NCBI GenBank assembly: GCA_942493055.1
Contig: OW818680.1
Span: forward strand, 3,906,001-3,970,000
From: CAIZQW01 sp942493055
GTDB lineage: Bacteria > Verrucomicrobiota > Kiritimatiellia > RFP12 > UBA1067
Length of the DNA stretch: 64,000 nt
Reading direction: 5' to 3'
The notes under the pieces are model-generated. The model was given only the letters and a program-made list of their open reading frames with translations, was not told where the DNA came from and did not search any database. A program made the translations under genes and the position numbers. Positions 31,693 to 40,969 of this stretch are shown piece after piece (the stretch's first letter is position 1; each line of letters begins with the position of its first letter).

Positions 31693-32373
31693 GTGTTTTC
31701 CTTGGGACGCATCTTGTCAGCTTGCATGTTTTTTTTGATGGTGAGTGCCATGCCACTTTTTTGCGGGTGTTCCGCCTTCTGGGATTCTTTTGCTAGAGGG
31801 GAAGAGCCTGAAGGCGTTCCCCCAGAGTATTGGGATGACGGAGACCCGAAGATCCGTTCGGGGTTGCATTTGAAGATCGGCGTGACAGCATCGGGTTCAG
31901 TCACGGTTGAAGAGGTCCTCAAGGAAGTGGATTTGAACGGTGAGATCGTGATGCCGATGATCGGGACGGTGAAGTGCGGCGGGTTAACCGTGGTCGCGTT
32001 GCAGGAGCAGATTAAAGCGGCGTATACCAAATATTTCATTGACCCTCAGGTGTCGGTGAGCTTTGTATACAATGAGGCGATGGGCATGAAGTCGCCGTGG
32101 GGTTCTGTGTTGGTGATGGGTTCTGTGCAACGGCCAGGCCCGGTGAATATGCCACCGACCCGGGACTTGACAGTGACGCGCGCGTTGATGGCAGCAGGCA
32201 ATCCGACGCCCCTGGCGGACAAGACGCGGATTCGTGTGTCGCGCCGGGAGAAGACCGGAAAGATCACGCGGTATTTTATTGATGTTGTTGAGATTGGCCA
32301 AGGGGGACGAACAGAGCTGGATATTCAGTTGAAGTCCGGAGATGTTATCTGGGTTCCCGAGACGTGGTATTAA
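31693..32373 (+). CDS. Wza-like polysaccharide export lipoprotein
   Basis: A 226-aa protein of the polysaccharide biosynthesis/export family (outer-membrane polysaccharide export pore or adaptor). A signal peptide (ILSACMFFLMVSAMPLFCGC) ends at Cys, so it is probably a lipoprotein. The Poly_export domain has LKIGVTASGSVTVEEVLKEVDLNGEIVMPMIGTVKCGGLTVVALQEQIKAAYTKYFIDPQVSVSF, followed by a SLBB-like segment (VLVMGSVQRPGPVNMPPTRDLTVTRALMAAGNPTPLADKTRIRVSR). The GTG start at 31693 is chosen because a perfect AGGAGG (31681-31686) precedes it by 6 nt. It is the first gene of the export operon and lies upstream of the partner tyrosine kinase. Confidence 0.88.
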   Translation: MFSLGRILSACMFFLMVSAMPLFCGCSAFWDSFARGEEPEGVPPEYWDDGDPKIRSGLHLKIGVTASGSVTVEEVLKEVDLNGEIVMPMIGTVKCGGLTVVALQEQIKAAYTKYFIDPQVSVSFVYNEAMGMKSPWGSVLVMGSVQRPGPVNMPPTRDLTVTRALMAAGNPTPLADKTRIRVSRREKTGKITRYFIDVVEIGQGGRTELDIQLKSGDVIWVPETWY

Positions 32374-32396
32374 GACAGAGAAAAGGAGCAGGTATT

Positions 32397-33392
32397 ATGA
32401 ATAGCAAGTGTGCGCAATATTATATTGTGTGTTCTGTTGCATTGATATATGCAAGTGTAGCAGTAGCACAGACAGCGACTCCCCCTCCCGCAGCAGGACA
32501 GCAAGCCTCTGATGTGGCTGTGTTGACGAGGTCCCAGTGGCTCAAGCGAATCGGGGATGCAGCCAAGAGCCCTGATGTCGCCAAAGAGGTCATGCGGCAA
32601 GTCGTCGCCGGCGAAAAAATCGAATTCACGCAGCGCCTGCTCAAGGCCATCACCCGTATGCCGCTCAGCCCTGAAGAAAAGCTGGCGTCGTTAATCCAAG
32701 CGTCGGTGGCTTGCATTGCAAGCACACCCCTGACGAATGACGACCGGTATAAAGTGATTGCTGAAGTGATTGCTGTTGTCCCTGTTGAATATATGCCGGG
32801 ACTCATTGGTTCACTGGCAAAGCGCTTCAATCCGAAGCTGAATAAAGTGACACCCGAGCAATATAAAGTCATGGCGGATACGACGGTCAAGCTCGCGATC
32901 CAGCGTAATAAGCAGACGGATGACCCCGCTGTCCGTAATACCTTCGCGATATTGCTGTTCTTGATTGCAACCACGCCAGAAGAGACGCCAGGCCTGCAGG
33001 CGTTGCTCATGGCGAACCTCCCGGATGATCGTAGCCGTGACCTTGCCAAGAACTGGATTGACGAGGCGCTGAAGGGCAATTATGAGCCCATGTTGACCGC
33101 GGCTGATGCGGCTATTCGCGTAGAACCGCCAGCATCTGAAGTCCAGCGTGTCGGTGCTTCCCAGATCGAACAGTTGTTGGTGGACATTGGTGGTCTGACC
33201 GGGTCTTTCGCTGCTGCAGCAAACCGGAACACCTCCGATTCAGGTGTCTCAGGTATTGGCGTCTTTGTTCCTGGTGATGTTGGAATCCAGACCGTGCCTG
33301 TACCGATCCCTGGCCCTGTATGCCCGCCGCCTCCATGTCCTTATCCGAATCAATTGGATCGCTTGCCGACACCGCGGGCGAATAATCGCTAA
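32397..33392 (+). CDS. unknown exported protein in the EPS operon
   Basis: A 331-aa protein with a signal peptide (residues 1-24, ending VAVAQ), a helical, repeat-like middle (SPEEKLASLIQASVACIASTPLTNDDRYKVIAEVIAVVP...) and a Pro/Val/Gly-rich C-terminus (VPVPIPGPVCPPPPCPYPNQ). No family is recognised. It lies between the Wza-like and beta-barrel genes with a short gap and an AAAGGAG site, so a periplasmic accessory role in polysaccharide export is a guess from context only. Confidence 0.6.
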   Translation: MNSKCAQYYIVCSVALIYASVAVAQTATPPPAAGQQASDVAVLTRSQWLKRIGDAAKSPDVAKEVMRQVVAGEKIEFTQRLLKAITRMPLSPEEKLASLIQASVACIASTPLTNDDRYKVIAEVIAVVPVEYMPGLIGSLAKRFNPKLNKVTPEQYKVMADTTVKLAIQRNKQTDDPAVRNTFAILLFLIATTPEETPGLQALLMANLPDDRSRDLAKNWIDEALKGNYEPMLTAADAAIRVEPPASEVQRVGASQIEQLLVDIGGLTGSFAAAANRNTSDSGVSGIGVFVPGDVGIQTVPVPIPGPVCPPPPCPYPNQLDRLPTPRANNR

Positions 33393-33447
33393 TCATCATC
33401 GGACGCTGCAATTAACTACGAAAGTTTTACTCTAAGGGAGTTTTAAA

Positions 33448-34638
33448 ATGATCACACTAAAAAATAAGTATACAGCAATGCTTCTCATGTCAATGGTGGC
33501 GTTGCCGATCGGACTGCTGGCGCAACGGTCGGACGGCTTGCGTTTCGGCAACTTCAAGCTCTCCCCCTATGTCAGCATTGATGCGACGTATGATTCCAAC
33601 ATTCGTCTTCAACCCGACGAACAAGCGGATATCATCTATCGCGTCAATCCAGGTTTGGATGCTGAGTACCGCGGTACAGATTGGGGCGTTGTGGGTAATG
33701 CGTGGTATGCGTATGACCTCTATCAGAAATATGATATCTTGAATGCGCATCGCTATGGTGAAGATCTGGAAGTCTATGTGGAGTCGGTGAAGGGGTGGAA
33801 GTTCCGCATGGGTGAGCGTTATTACTTCAGTAACCAGAACGATTCGATGCTCACCGGCGGCGGCAGCGGTATTTGGCGTAACCGTCACCAGTTTGATGTT
33901 GACGGGTTGCTCGCCTACGAAATCAACGAACGTTTGTCAGTTGGATTGAATGCTATCTATACGGATAACTGGTTTGAGAGCGAAACCGAGAAGTATCAGC
34001 CGTTGTATGGCTTTAGCTCGGCTCAGGTGGGGGCTGAAATCGATTACGGGATCACGCAGAAGACAGCACTCCTGCTGAACGGATCCTATCAGCGTTATTG
34101 GTCCGATGCAGACGTTGAGGGTGAGAGCAATGAGAGCGAGGGCTATTCGATCGCCGGCGGTGTCGGGTCCCGGTTTACCGAACGGCTGAAATACCGTATC
34201 CTGGTGGGCGCGAATGTTTATTCTTATGCTGATGATACATCGATTAGTCCTTCGGTGAATGCTTCCATCAGTTGGAAGATGAGTCCGCGTTGGGCTGCGA
34301 CACTGGCCACGGCCACCTATTACCAGCCGAGCGAAACCGCACAGGCACAGGCTAAGAATATCTGGTCCCTCTCGGCAGGGTTGAGTTACAAGCCGACAGA
34401 GCGTATTGACATGACTGCTGACTTTGTGTATCGGCGTGAGAACAATGAGACGATGAACGACGAAACCGCAACGCGGGATTATGAGACGGATCAGTATGCT
34501 GTTCGCTATCGCGTCGCGTATTGGTTTATCAGATATGCTAGTGTTTACGCGGCGGCTGAATATACGTTGCAGACTGATGAAGTGACTGACGATTGGGAAC
34601 GCTATCGTCTCTCGATTGGCTGCCTGTTCCGTTATTAG
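33448..34638 (+). CDS. outer-membrane beta-barrel protein of the EPS operon
   Basis: A 396-aa protein with a signal peptide (ending LLAQ) and then alternating amphipathic beta-strands to a C-terminal aromatic residue (RLSIGCLFRY), the usual outer-membrane insertion signal. The start of the mature part (FKLSPYVSIDATYDSNIRLQP..DIIYRVNPGLDAEYRG) is like EpsL/WbfX-type barrels linked to exopolysaccharide secretion. It may serve as the outer-membrane channel or a barrel accessory to the Wza-like protein. A terminator follows. Confidence 0.75.
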   Translation: MITLKNKYTAMLLMSMVALPIGLLAQRSDGLRFGNFKLSPYVSIDATYDSNIRLQPDEQADIIYRVNPGLDAEYRGTDWGVVGNAWYAYDLYQKYDILNAHRYGEDLEVYVESVKGWKFRMGERYYFSNQNDSMLTGGGSGIWRNRHQFDVDGLLAYEINERLSVGLNAIYTDNWFESETEKYQPLYGFSSAQVGAEIDYGITQKTALLLNGSYQRYWSDADVEGESNESEGYSIAGGVGSRFTERLKYRILVGANVYSYADDTSISPSVNASISWKMSPRWAATLATATYYQPSETAQAQAKNIWSLSAGLSYKPTERIDMTADFVYRRENNETMNDETATRDYETDQYAVRYRVAYWFIRYASVYAAAEYTLQTDEVTDDWERYRLSIGCLFRY

Positions 34639-34672
34639 GCCCGAAAGGCTGCTAAAAAGTGAATTTGGTGCT

Positions 34673-34713
34673 TGCCCACGCGAAAAACAACACGAGCGTG
34701 GGCATTTTGTTGT
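34673..34713 (+). terminator. factor-independent terminator
   Basis: Perfect 9-bp stem TGCCCACGC (34673-34681) with GCGTGGGCA (34696-34704), then TTTTGTTGT. It lies after the beta-barrel gene, so the last two genes of the operon may be partly uncoupled. Confidence 0.7.
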
Positions 34714-34730
34714 AAAAAGGTTTCTTTGGC

Positions 34731-36152
34731 ATGATGCAGAAGTTTTTGACGAAGTATTGGCTGGCTTTTCAGTTGGTCGTTCTCTTTGCAGCGGTCAGCA
34801 TGAGCATTTTCAAGACAGAGGCAACGGGGTCAATTTATTTGATTTGGCTGTCACTTTTTGCCGTTGAGTCACTCTTGTTGTTGCCGACTGTTTTTAAGGA
34901 AGAGTCAATCACGGAAGCGCGCAAGCGTGTGGTGCGCTCCTTGGAAGCCGACTCGTTCACGTATGTGGGCCTTGTCTTGGCCGGCATTGTCTGTATCCAG
35001 TGGCTGAACAGCGGCTGCAGCTTGGTTTACTTGACCGATGCTGATGTATGGAAGTTCAGCCAGCCACCTGTGGAGTGGCTCCCGTATAGCGTAAAGCCTC
35101 TGCCGGCAAGGGCATTGGTTTCATGGGTGGTTGCAGTTTTCGCGGGCGGGCTGGTTATCCGAAACGGGCTTGGTAAGGGCAGCAAGCGCTTCTTTTTGGA
35201 CACCGCAACAATACTTAGCGGCATGATGGCGGTGTATGCGCTTTTCCAAAGCCATGAAGGTGTCGCACCGTTTGCACTATGGGCAACGAAGCCAAGCGCC
35301 TGTAATCCCGGGACGTTCTTCGCATTTTGGTTTCTGATTGCCGTGGGGCATGATCTGGCTTCGTCGCGTTCAAAGTTTGAGCCCTTGAAAAAAGCGCTTT
35401 GGTGGGTCTTTGCTTTTATCGGGAATCTGCTGGGGTTATTGCAGTTTTCTCAGGGATTAAGTCTGGTTGTGTACCTTGCTGCAGGTGTTATGCTCATTCT
35501 GTTCCGAATCGGCATGTTATATTTCCAGCGGGTGCAACTCTCGAAGCAATTTCGTTTTATCTTGGGAATTTTAGTTTCCGTGACGCTGGTCGGGTGCTCG
35601 GTCGCATTTATCACCCCTCAATCGCCTGTCATTCCGAGACTCATGGACTTGCAGGACAAAGCCTCTTTTGAGCAGAGGATTGAAAGTCGGGCTTTTCGGA
35701 TGAATGCAGCCTTTAAAATCTGGGAAGATACCCCTTGGACTGGCGTCGGCGCGAATGGCTTCGAGCAGTACTTAGGAACCGTCATTGAAGACAAGGAGTG
35801 GAAGCAGACCAAGTACGACAAGCAATTCGTATGGAATGATGGCTTTCAGTTCTTGTGTGAGTGGGGCGTGATTGGAGCAGGCGTCTTGGCGGCTATGATT
35901 ATCACGCTGCTCATTCCCCTGTTTGTAAGGATCCGAGGGCTTTTGGGTAAGCGTGACGGCAATTCCTCCGTAAGGAATGATTTCCTGAATGTTGATCCCT
36001 ATATTGTTCCTGGCGTGGTAGCGATCCTCGTGTTGCTGGCAGAGGGGTGGTTTTCGAGTCCATTCCAGTCTCCTGCGGTCTTTATGAGTTGGTTTTGTGT
36101 GTTAGCGGTGCTGCCTGGTTTGCTCCCGACAAAAAGGGTCAAACATTTTTAG
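34731..36152 (+). CDS. O-antigen ligase/polymerase-like membrane protein
   Basis: A 473-aa protein with about ten membrane helices and a large periplasmic loop. The segment AFKIWEDTPWTGVGANGFEQYLG is the typical Wzy_C/WaaL motif (G.G.N.F). Such proteins polymerise or ligate polysaccharide repeat units in the periplasm. It sits between an outer-membrane barrel and a tyrosine autokinase, which fits a Wzy-type polymerase of an exopolysaccharide. WaaL versus Wzy cannot be decided by eye. No glycosyltransferase genes adjoin it. Confidence 0.8.
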   Translation: MMQKFLTKYWLAFQLVVLFAAVSMSIFKTEATGSIYLIWLSLFAVESLLLLPTVFKEESITEARKRVVRSLEADSFTYVGLVLAGIVCIQWLNSGCSLVYLTDADVWKFSQPPVEWLPYSVKPLPARALVSWVVAVFAGGLVIRNGLGKGSKRFFLDTATILSGMMAVYALFQSHEGVAPFALWATKPSACNPGTFFAFWFLIAVGHDLASSRSKFEPLKKALWWVFAFIGNLLGLLQFSQGLSLVVYLAAGVMLILFRIGMLYFQRVQLSKQFRFILGILVSVTLVGCSVAFITPQSPVIPRLMDLQDKASFEQRIESRAFRMNAAFKIWEDTPWTGVGANGFEQYLGTVIEDKEWKQTKYDKQFVWNDGFQFLCEWGVIGAGVLAAMIITLLIPLFVRIRGLLGKRDGNSSVRNDFLNVDPYIVPGVVAILVLLAEGWFSSPFQSPAVFMSWFCVLAVLPGLLPTKRVKHF

Positions 36153-36167
36153 TGAGAGGGGAATAAG

Positions 36168-38684
36168 ATGAGCGAGGAACACGAAGAGGCTCAAGAGTCT
36201 AAAGCTGTGGAACGCCGCCGTCCCATGTATTATGGCGGGCAAGCGCGGCCGATCTACTACGGCGGCGCCCCACGTCCGATGTATGGCGCATCAGCGCCTG
36301 CTTATGGCGGCCAAGCATACGGTGGCAACGCGTACGGTGGTAACGCCTATTACTATGGCGGCGGTGTAGGTGCAGGTAATCCAGATGAGGAAGATACGAT
36401 TATTGGCTCGTTGACCATTGGTCGTATCTTGCGTGTCTGTACGCAGAGTTGGATTACCATCCTGGTATTTGTGATTGTCGGCGTCTTGACGGCCTTTGCG
36501 GTCTTTAAAGTCTCTCCAATCATTTTTGAGGCCACCAGCCGCTTCGAAATGAGCATCCGGAAGCCGTCCATTTTCGGAAGGCAGGGTCCGATTATGGAGA
36601 TGGATGCTGGCGGTACCCTGGACGAAGTGTTCAATACCCGTCTGGCGCGTCTCAGAAGCCGTGATGTGTTTACGCAGATTGTCACGCAGTATCGGAGTGA
36701 ACATCCCAGCGCGACCTTTACGGATGAGGAGTTGGGCCGTACGCTAGGCGGTTCGAAAATGACCTTGCAACGGCGTTCAAAACTGATCTTCGTCACGGTC
36801 CGTTCAACCGATTCACAGCTCGCAGCGGACTTGGCTAACGCGTATGCGAAGGTCGCAGAGTTGTCCACGACGGACATGAACCGGAACGAGGCGGATGCCG
36901 CCATTGCCTGGCTGTCTTCGACGACGGAGCAGCAGCGCCGCACACTTGAACGCGCAGACAAGGAGATGTTGGATTACCGGTCGGCCAATCCGATCGACAT
37001 GATGACAAGCGAGATCAGACTCGCAGAAGGTGCGCTGACGAAGATCACCTCTGACGTAATTGAGATTGAGAGCAAGGTGCTCACCGCGACCGAAATCCGA
37101 AAGACCTTGGAGACCATCCAGGGTGATCCTGAAAAGTTTGGCACGTTGCCGGACTCGATCCCGCGTTCGCTGGAGATCGGCCTCGCCTACCAGACGCTTC
37201 AGAAGGCGCTAGCCGAAAAAAACTCGCTCTTGGCCCGTTTCACAGCCAACCATCCTGAGGTGAAGGTAAAAGAGAGGGAAGTCGAAATCTTCAAGCAGCA
37301 ATTCGCAGATGTCGTTTTCCGTGCCCTTGAGACAGCAAAAGCTAATCTGGATCTCTTGCAACGCCAGTTGGCGCAGCTCCTGCCCCGTAAAGCTGAACTG
37401 ATGAAGACGATCTCCGAGTTGGAACTGAAGATCGTCTCAGCAAAGATGCGCCTGGAACAATTGGAGCGTGATCGCAAGGTGGCCGAGGAACAATATCAGG
37501 CGTTGCGTCAGCGGACGCAAGATGCGCAAGTGGCCTCCGATGAAAATACGGCGATCATTAAACAGGTCGAGCCTGCGTATAAGTCAGATTCGCCTGTCCT
37601 GCCCAATCCGCTCATTATTTTTTCAGCGGGTCCGTTTGTTGGTTTGATCTTAGGCATCTTGTTCGTGCTGGTGGTAGACCATCTGGAGGACAAGATTGTC
37701 GGGCTTTCAGATATTGAGCAGCGACTCAGGCTGAAGACGCTCGTTGTGTTGCCTCATGTCCGACGCAAGAAACGTGAGCAGATTGCACGCTTGGTCGTGA
37801 ATGATAAGTTTTCTCAATTTGCAGAAGCCGTGGCAAGTCTGCGCAACCTCTTGGATTCGCCCCGCTATATCGAATTGTCAAAAGTGCTCTTGTGCGTGAG
37901 TACCCAACCCGGCGAAGGAAAGACGATTACCTCGTGCTCGATTGCGGAATCCTGCGCCTTGAGCGGTCGTAAGACCTTGCTGATCGACTTTGATATGCGC
38001 CGTCCGCGTATTGCACGTATCTTCGAAAAGAAGGCGTCCGAGTTCAGGAGCTTGCCCCATACGCTGGCAAAGGGGGACACCGCCGTTTTTGACTCGTTGC
38101 CCGTCCCCTCCGGCATTGAAAACCTGGACTTGATCTGTTCAAAGGCCTCTTCGGAGATCAGCCCGGCTGCCTTGATGGGAAGCGGTGCCATTGTTGAACT
38201 GTTCAAGTGGGCCCGGGAACATTATGACCGGGTCATCGTGGACTCGCCGCCCTTCGGCATCGTGGGCGATGTGATGACGCTGGCCGCACTCGTGGACTCC
38301 GTGATGATTATGTGTTGCGCGGAACGCACACGCTTTAACTTGTTGAAGCATGCGCATCGCCACCTGACGGAATCCGGCGCGCGCATCATTGGTGTCGTGG
38401 TGAATGATGTGGACTTTGGCCGCCATCAGCACTTCGGAAAGTATGACTACCATTATAAGTATGGTTACAAATACGGATCGAAGTATGGCTACGCCTCGTA
38501 TGGGTATAGCGCCGGACAAAAGATGTCCACTGCTCCGGCTGTGGCTGTCGGATCAGACGCGGTGCGCCAGATCACGGAAGAGGAAGACACGAAGGTTGAT
38601 CCGTTGTCGCGGGAAGAACAGGCCGCTGCGCAGCGTAATGAGCGCAAGGATGTCTTTGATTACTCGCTCTCAGACGAGGAATAG
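36168..38684 (+). CDS. polysaccharide co-polymerase with tyrosine autokinase (Wzc-like)
   Basis: An 838-aa protein. An unusual N-terminal Tyr/Gly-rich stretch (residues about 20-65, with repeats like YYGG, AYGG and NAYGG) precedes the Wzz domain (first membrane helix about 95-115, coiled coil, second helix about 480-505). Then comes the BY-kinase domain: Walker A STQPGEGKT (S578-T586), Walker A' LLIDFDMRRPRI and Walker B VIVDSPPFG. A Tyr cluster (YDYHYKYGYKYGSKYGYASYGYS) near the C-terminus is the expected autophosphorylation region, followed by an acidic tail. It controls chain length and export with the Wza-like protein. The N-terminal Tyr/Gly segment is not a normal part of Wzc. Confidence 0.92.
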   Translation: MSEEHEEAQESKAVERRRPMYYGGQARPIYYGGAPRPMYGASAPAYGGQAYGGNAYGGNAYYYGGGVGAGNPDEEDTIIGSLTIGRILRVCTQSWITILVFVIVGVLTAFAVFKVSPIIFEATSRFEMSIRKPSIFGRQGPIMEMDAGGTLDEVFNTRLARLRSRDVFTQIVTQYRSEHPSATFTDEELGRTLGGSKMTLQRRSKLIFVTVRSTDSQLAADLANAYAKVAELSTTDMNRNEADAAIAWLSSTTEQQRRTLERADKEMLDYRSANPIDMMTSEIRLAEGALTKITSDVIEIESKVLTATEIRKTLETIQGDPEKFGTLPDSIPRSLEIGLAYQTLQKALAEKNSLLARFTANHPEVKVKEREVEIFKQQFADVVFRALETAKANLDLLQRQLAQLLPRKAELMKTISELELKIVSAKMRLEQLERDRKVAEEQYQALRQRTQDAQVASDENTAIIKQVEPAYKSDSPVLPNPLIIFSAGPFVGLILGILFVLVVDHLEDKIVGLSDIEQRLRLKTLVVLPHVRRKKREQIARLVVNDKFSQFAEAVASLRNLLDSPRYIELSKVLLCVSTQPGEGKTITSCSIAESCALSGRKTLLIDFDMRRPRIARIFEKKASEFRSLPHTLAKGDTAVFDSLPVPSGIENLDLICSKASSEISPAALMGSGAIVELFKWAREHYDRVIVDSPPFGIVGDVMTLAALVDSVMIMCCAERTRFNLLKHAHRHLTESGARIIGVVVNDVDFGRHQHFGKYDYHYKYGYKYGSKYGYASYGYSAGQKMSTAPAVAVGSDAVRQITEEEDTKVDPLSREEQAAAQRNERKDVFDYSLSDEE

Positions 38685-38710
38685 GACTCGCAACGTGTGA
38701 GAGAAGCGTG

Positions 38711-38741
38711 AGGAACAGGCCGTGAGGCCTGTTCCTTTTTT
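38711..38741 (+). terminator. strong terminator of the EPS operon
   Basis: A perfect 10-bp stem GGAACAGGCC/GGCCTGTTCC (38712-38721 and 38726-38735) with loop GTGA and six T after it. The convergent folK gene ends inside the T-run, so it may act in both directions. Confidence 0.85.
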
Positions 38742-39225
38742 ATGCGGGCGACGGGAGGGCCGCCAGGAGTTGTGCAACAGTCTGTTGCTGTCCGGGAAGC
38801 TTGTAATCGGGCAAGAGTTCCGCAAGGGGCTGCAACACAAAGGCGCGTTGATGGGCTCGCGGATGGGGAAGTGTCAGGGCCGGCGTGTTGATGACCTGAT
38901 CACCAAACGCGATGATATCAATGTCGATCGTGCGGGCGGCCCCATAGTGGTTATTCCGCGTGCGGCCGAGCCGGTCTTCAATCGCGTGAATGGCTGTTGA
39001 AAAGGCGTGCGGCGATAGGTCTGTCTCAAGCACGACAACCGCATTGAGAAAGAGAAGCCCGGCTTCCGCTTCAGGCACGTCCACAGGCTCTGTCTCATGG
39101 ACAGGCGAACAACGCAGGTGCTGGGTGCCAGGCAACGCGGCTAATTCCTGCATGGCTAGATCAAGGAAGCTTTTTCGAGGTTCGATGTTGCTCCCCAGGG
39201 AGAGGATGACGGTTGCAGCATTCAT
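38740..39225 (-). CDS. folK: HPPK, folate biosynthesis
   Basis: 2-amino-4-hydroxy-6-hydroxymethyldihydropteridine pyrophosphokinase, 161 aa. Seen: N-terminal VILSLGSNIEPRKSFLDLA; SPVHETEPVDVPEAEAGLLFLNAVV; and the signature RTIDIDIIAFGDQVI. It transfers pyrophosphate from ATP to the pterin precursor of folate. A longer frame to 39267 exists, but ATG 39225 gives the family N-terminus with GGGGG upstream. Last gene of a minus-strand run after dapB, with a gap of about 65 nt holding a GC hairpin. Confidence 0.9.
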   Translation of the reverse strand: MNAATVILSLGSNIEPRKSFLDLAMQELAALPGTQHLRCSPVHETEPVDVPEAEAGLLFLNAVVVLETDLSPHAFSTAIHAIEDRLGRTRNNHYGAARTIDIDIIAFGDQVINTPALTLPHPRAHQRAFVLQPLAELLPDYKLPGQQQTVAQLLAALPSPA

Positions 39226-39290
39226 GATCAATCCCCCGGCATAAGGGTGGCGCGTTTCACGTGACAAGGGGGCGACGCCCCTGAAGACCC

Positions 39291-40073
39291 TTAAGCTGTG
39301 AAGCCGAGCACGTCGCGCATGGTGTAGATGCCCGGCGTGCGGTTGGCGAGCCAGAGCGCAGCGCGTAGCGCGCCTGTGGCAAACGCTTCGCGGCTGCTGG
39401 CCTTGTGCGTAATCTCAACACACTCCTCGTCGGCGATCAAAGCAACCGTATGGTCGCCGACTATCGCGCCGCCACGCACGGCATGGATGCCGATCTCGCC
39501 TTTCGGGCGTTCGCCGACGATTCCTTCGCGGCCGTAACAGGCGACATCCTTGAGGGCGACCTTCCGCCCGGCGGCCGCAGCCTCGGCCAGCATCAGCGCC
39601 GTACCGCTGGGGGCATCCTTTTTGAGGCGGTGATGCGCCTCGACAATTTCAATGTCATAGCTGTCATCGAGCACTTCCGCCGCACGTTTGACGAGTTCCA
39701 GAAGCAGGTTGACGCCCAAGCTCATATTTGCCGCCCAGACAATCGGGATCTGCTGGCTGGCCGCATGGACAAATTGCTTCTCTTCTTCGCTGAGCCCCGT
39801 GGTCCCGAGGATAACTGCCTGTTTGTTTTCAATCGCATGCTTGATGTTCGAGGCCACGCAGGAGTGGAAGGTGAAGTCAATGACCACCTCGGCCTGTTTA
39901 GGCCATTCCGAGGTGTAAGCCAGAGCAGCCGGGAAATCTTTGACCTGCTTTCCGAGGGCAGGAAAATCATGACACTCAACAGCCGCGACAACCTCGCAGC
40001 CGCTGATTTTCTGTGAACAGCGCAAGAGGTTTTGACCCATGCGTCCGCCAGCTCCAAGAATAGCAATTTTCAT
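39291..40073 (-). CDS. dapB: 4-hydroxy-tetrahydrodipicolinate reductase
   Basis: A 260-aa enzyme of the lysine/diaminopimelate pathway. N-terminal Rossmann motif ILGAGGRMGQNLL; VIDFTFHSCV; GTTGLSEEE; and the catalytic EAHHRLKKDAPSGTALMLAEA with its His/Lys pair. It reduces the DapA product with NAD(P)H. The start is one base after the dapA stop, so the two are coupled. Length is typical. Confidence 0.96.
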   Translation of the reverse strand: MKIAILGAGGRMGQNLLRCSQKISGCEVVAAVECHDFPALGKQVKDFPAALAYTSEWPKQAEVVIDFTFHSCVASNIKHAIENKQAVILGTTGLSEEEKQFVHAASQQIPIVWAANMSLGVNLLLELVKRAAEVLDDSYDIEIVEAHHRLKKDAPSGTALMLAEAAAAGRKVALKDVACYGREGIVGERPKGEIGIHAVRGGAIVGDHTVALIADEECVEITHKASSREAFATGALRAALWLANRTPGIYTMRDVLGFTA

Positions 40074-40074
40074 A

Positions 40075-40944
40075 TTAGATCAGGTTGAGGGATGAGAGGG
40101 TCTTGTGTAATTGTTCGCGAATCTTCTCCGAGGGCTCGCAGAGCGGGAGGCGATAGGTGGGCTGGATGCGGCCCATCATGGCAAGCGCCGCCTTGACGGG
40201 AATCGGATTCGTGTCGATGAAGAGATCCCGGAAGAGCGGATAGTACAGTCGGTGTAGCTCCCGTGCGTCCGAAAACTTGTCCAGGCGTGCAAGGCGAACG
40301 AGGTTAGCCATCTCTGCGGGGATCACATTGGAGGCCACGCTGATGACACCCGAAGCCCCCACGCTGATCATGGGAAGGGCCAGGCTGTCATCGCCGGACA
40401 ACACGGTGAGTTCGCACGCATTGAGAATGGCGCTGACACGGTCGACGCTGCCGGCCGCCTCCTTGATGGCGACGATCATCGGATTGCCGGCTAGGCGCAC
40501 GACGGTCTCCAGCGGAATCTCCTTGCCTGCGCGGCCAGGCACATTGTAGAGCACCACCGGCAGCCCCAGGTCAGCGACAGCCGAGAAGTGACGATACATG
40601 CCCTCTGCGTTGGGCTTGTTGTAGTAGGGGGTGACCTGTAAGGTGGCATCCGCGCCCAGCTGCTTGGCTTCGCGCGTGAGCTCCAGCGCCTCTGCTGTGG
40701 AGTTGGCTCCTGTCCCGGCAATAATGATGGCTTTCTTCGCGGCCGCCTCTAGGGTGACCTCGATGACCTTGAGATGCTCTCCCATGTCGAGGGTCGGTGA
40801 CTCGCCAGTCGTGCCAACCGGCACGAGCCCTTCGATGCCACTGGCGACCTGCCATTTAACCAAGTCGCGAAGTGCTCCGTAGTCAATGCTTCCATCCGTA
40901 TTGAAAGGCGTGACTATTGCAGTGAATGTGCCATGTAACGTCAT
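40075..40944 (-). CDS. dapA: 4-hydroxy-tetrahydrodipicolinate synthase
   Basis: A 289-aa aldolase condensing pyruvate and aspartate semialdehyde. Active-site residues are visible: T44/T45 in VGTTGESPTL, Y133 in VLYNVPGRAG and the Schiff-base K161 in VAIKEAAGS. An upstream frame reaches 41142 inside kdgK; ATG 40944 (MTLHGTFTAIVTPF) is the family start. It sits 25 nt after kdgK and immediately before dapB. The pair supplies diaminopimelate for peptidoglycan and lysine. Confidence 0.96.
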   Translation of the reverse strand: MTLHGTFTAIVTPFNTDGSIDYGALRDLVKWQVASGIEGLVPVGTTGESPTLDMGEHLKVIEVTLEAAAKKAIIIAGTGANSTAEALELTREAKQLGADATLQVTPYYNKPNAEGMYRHFSAVADLGLPVVLYNVPGRAGKEIPLETVVRLAGNPMIVAIKEAAGSVDRVSAILNACELTVLSGDDSLALPMISVGASGVISVASNVIPAEMANLVRLARLDKFSDARELHRLYYPLFRDLFIDTNPIPVKAALAMMGRIQPTYRLPLCEPSEKIREQLHKTLSSLNLI

Positions 40945-40969
40945 AGTGCTCCTTGAACCCATTGAAACT

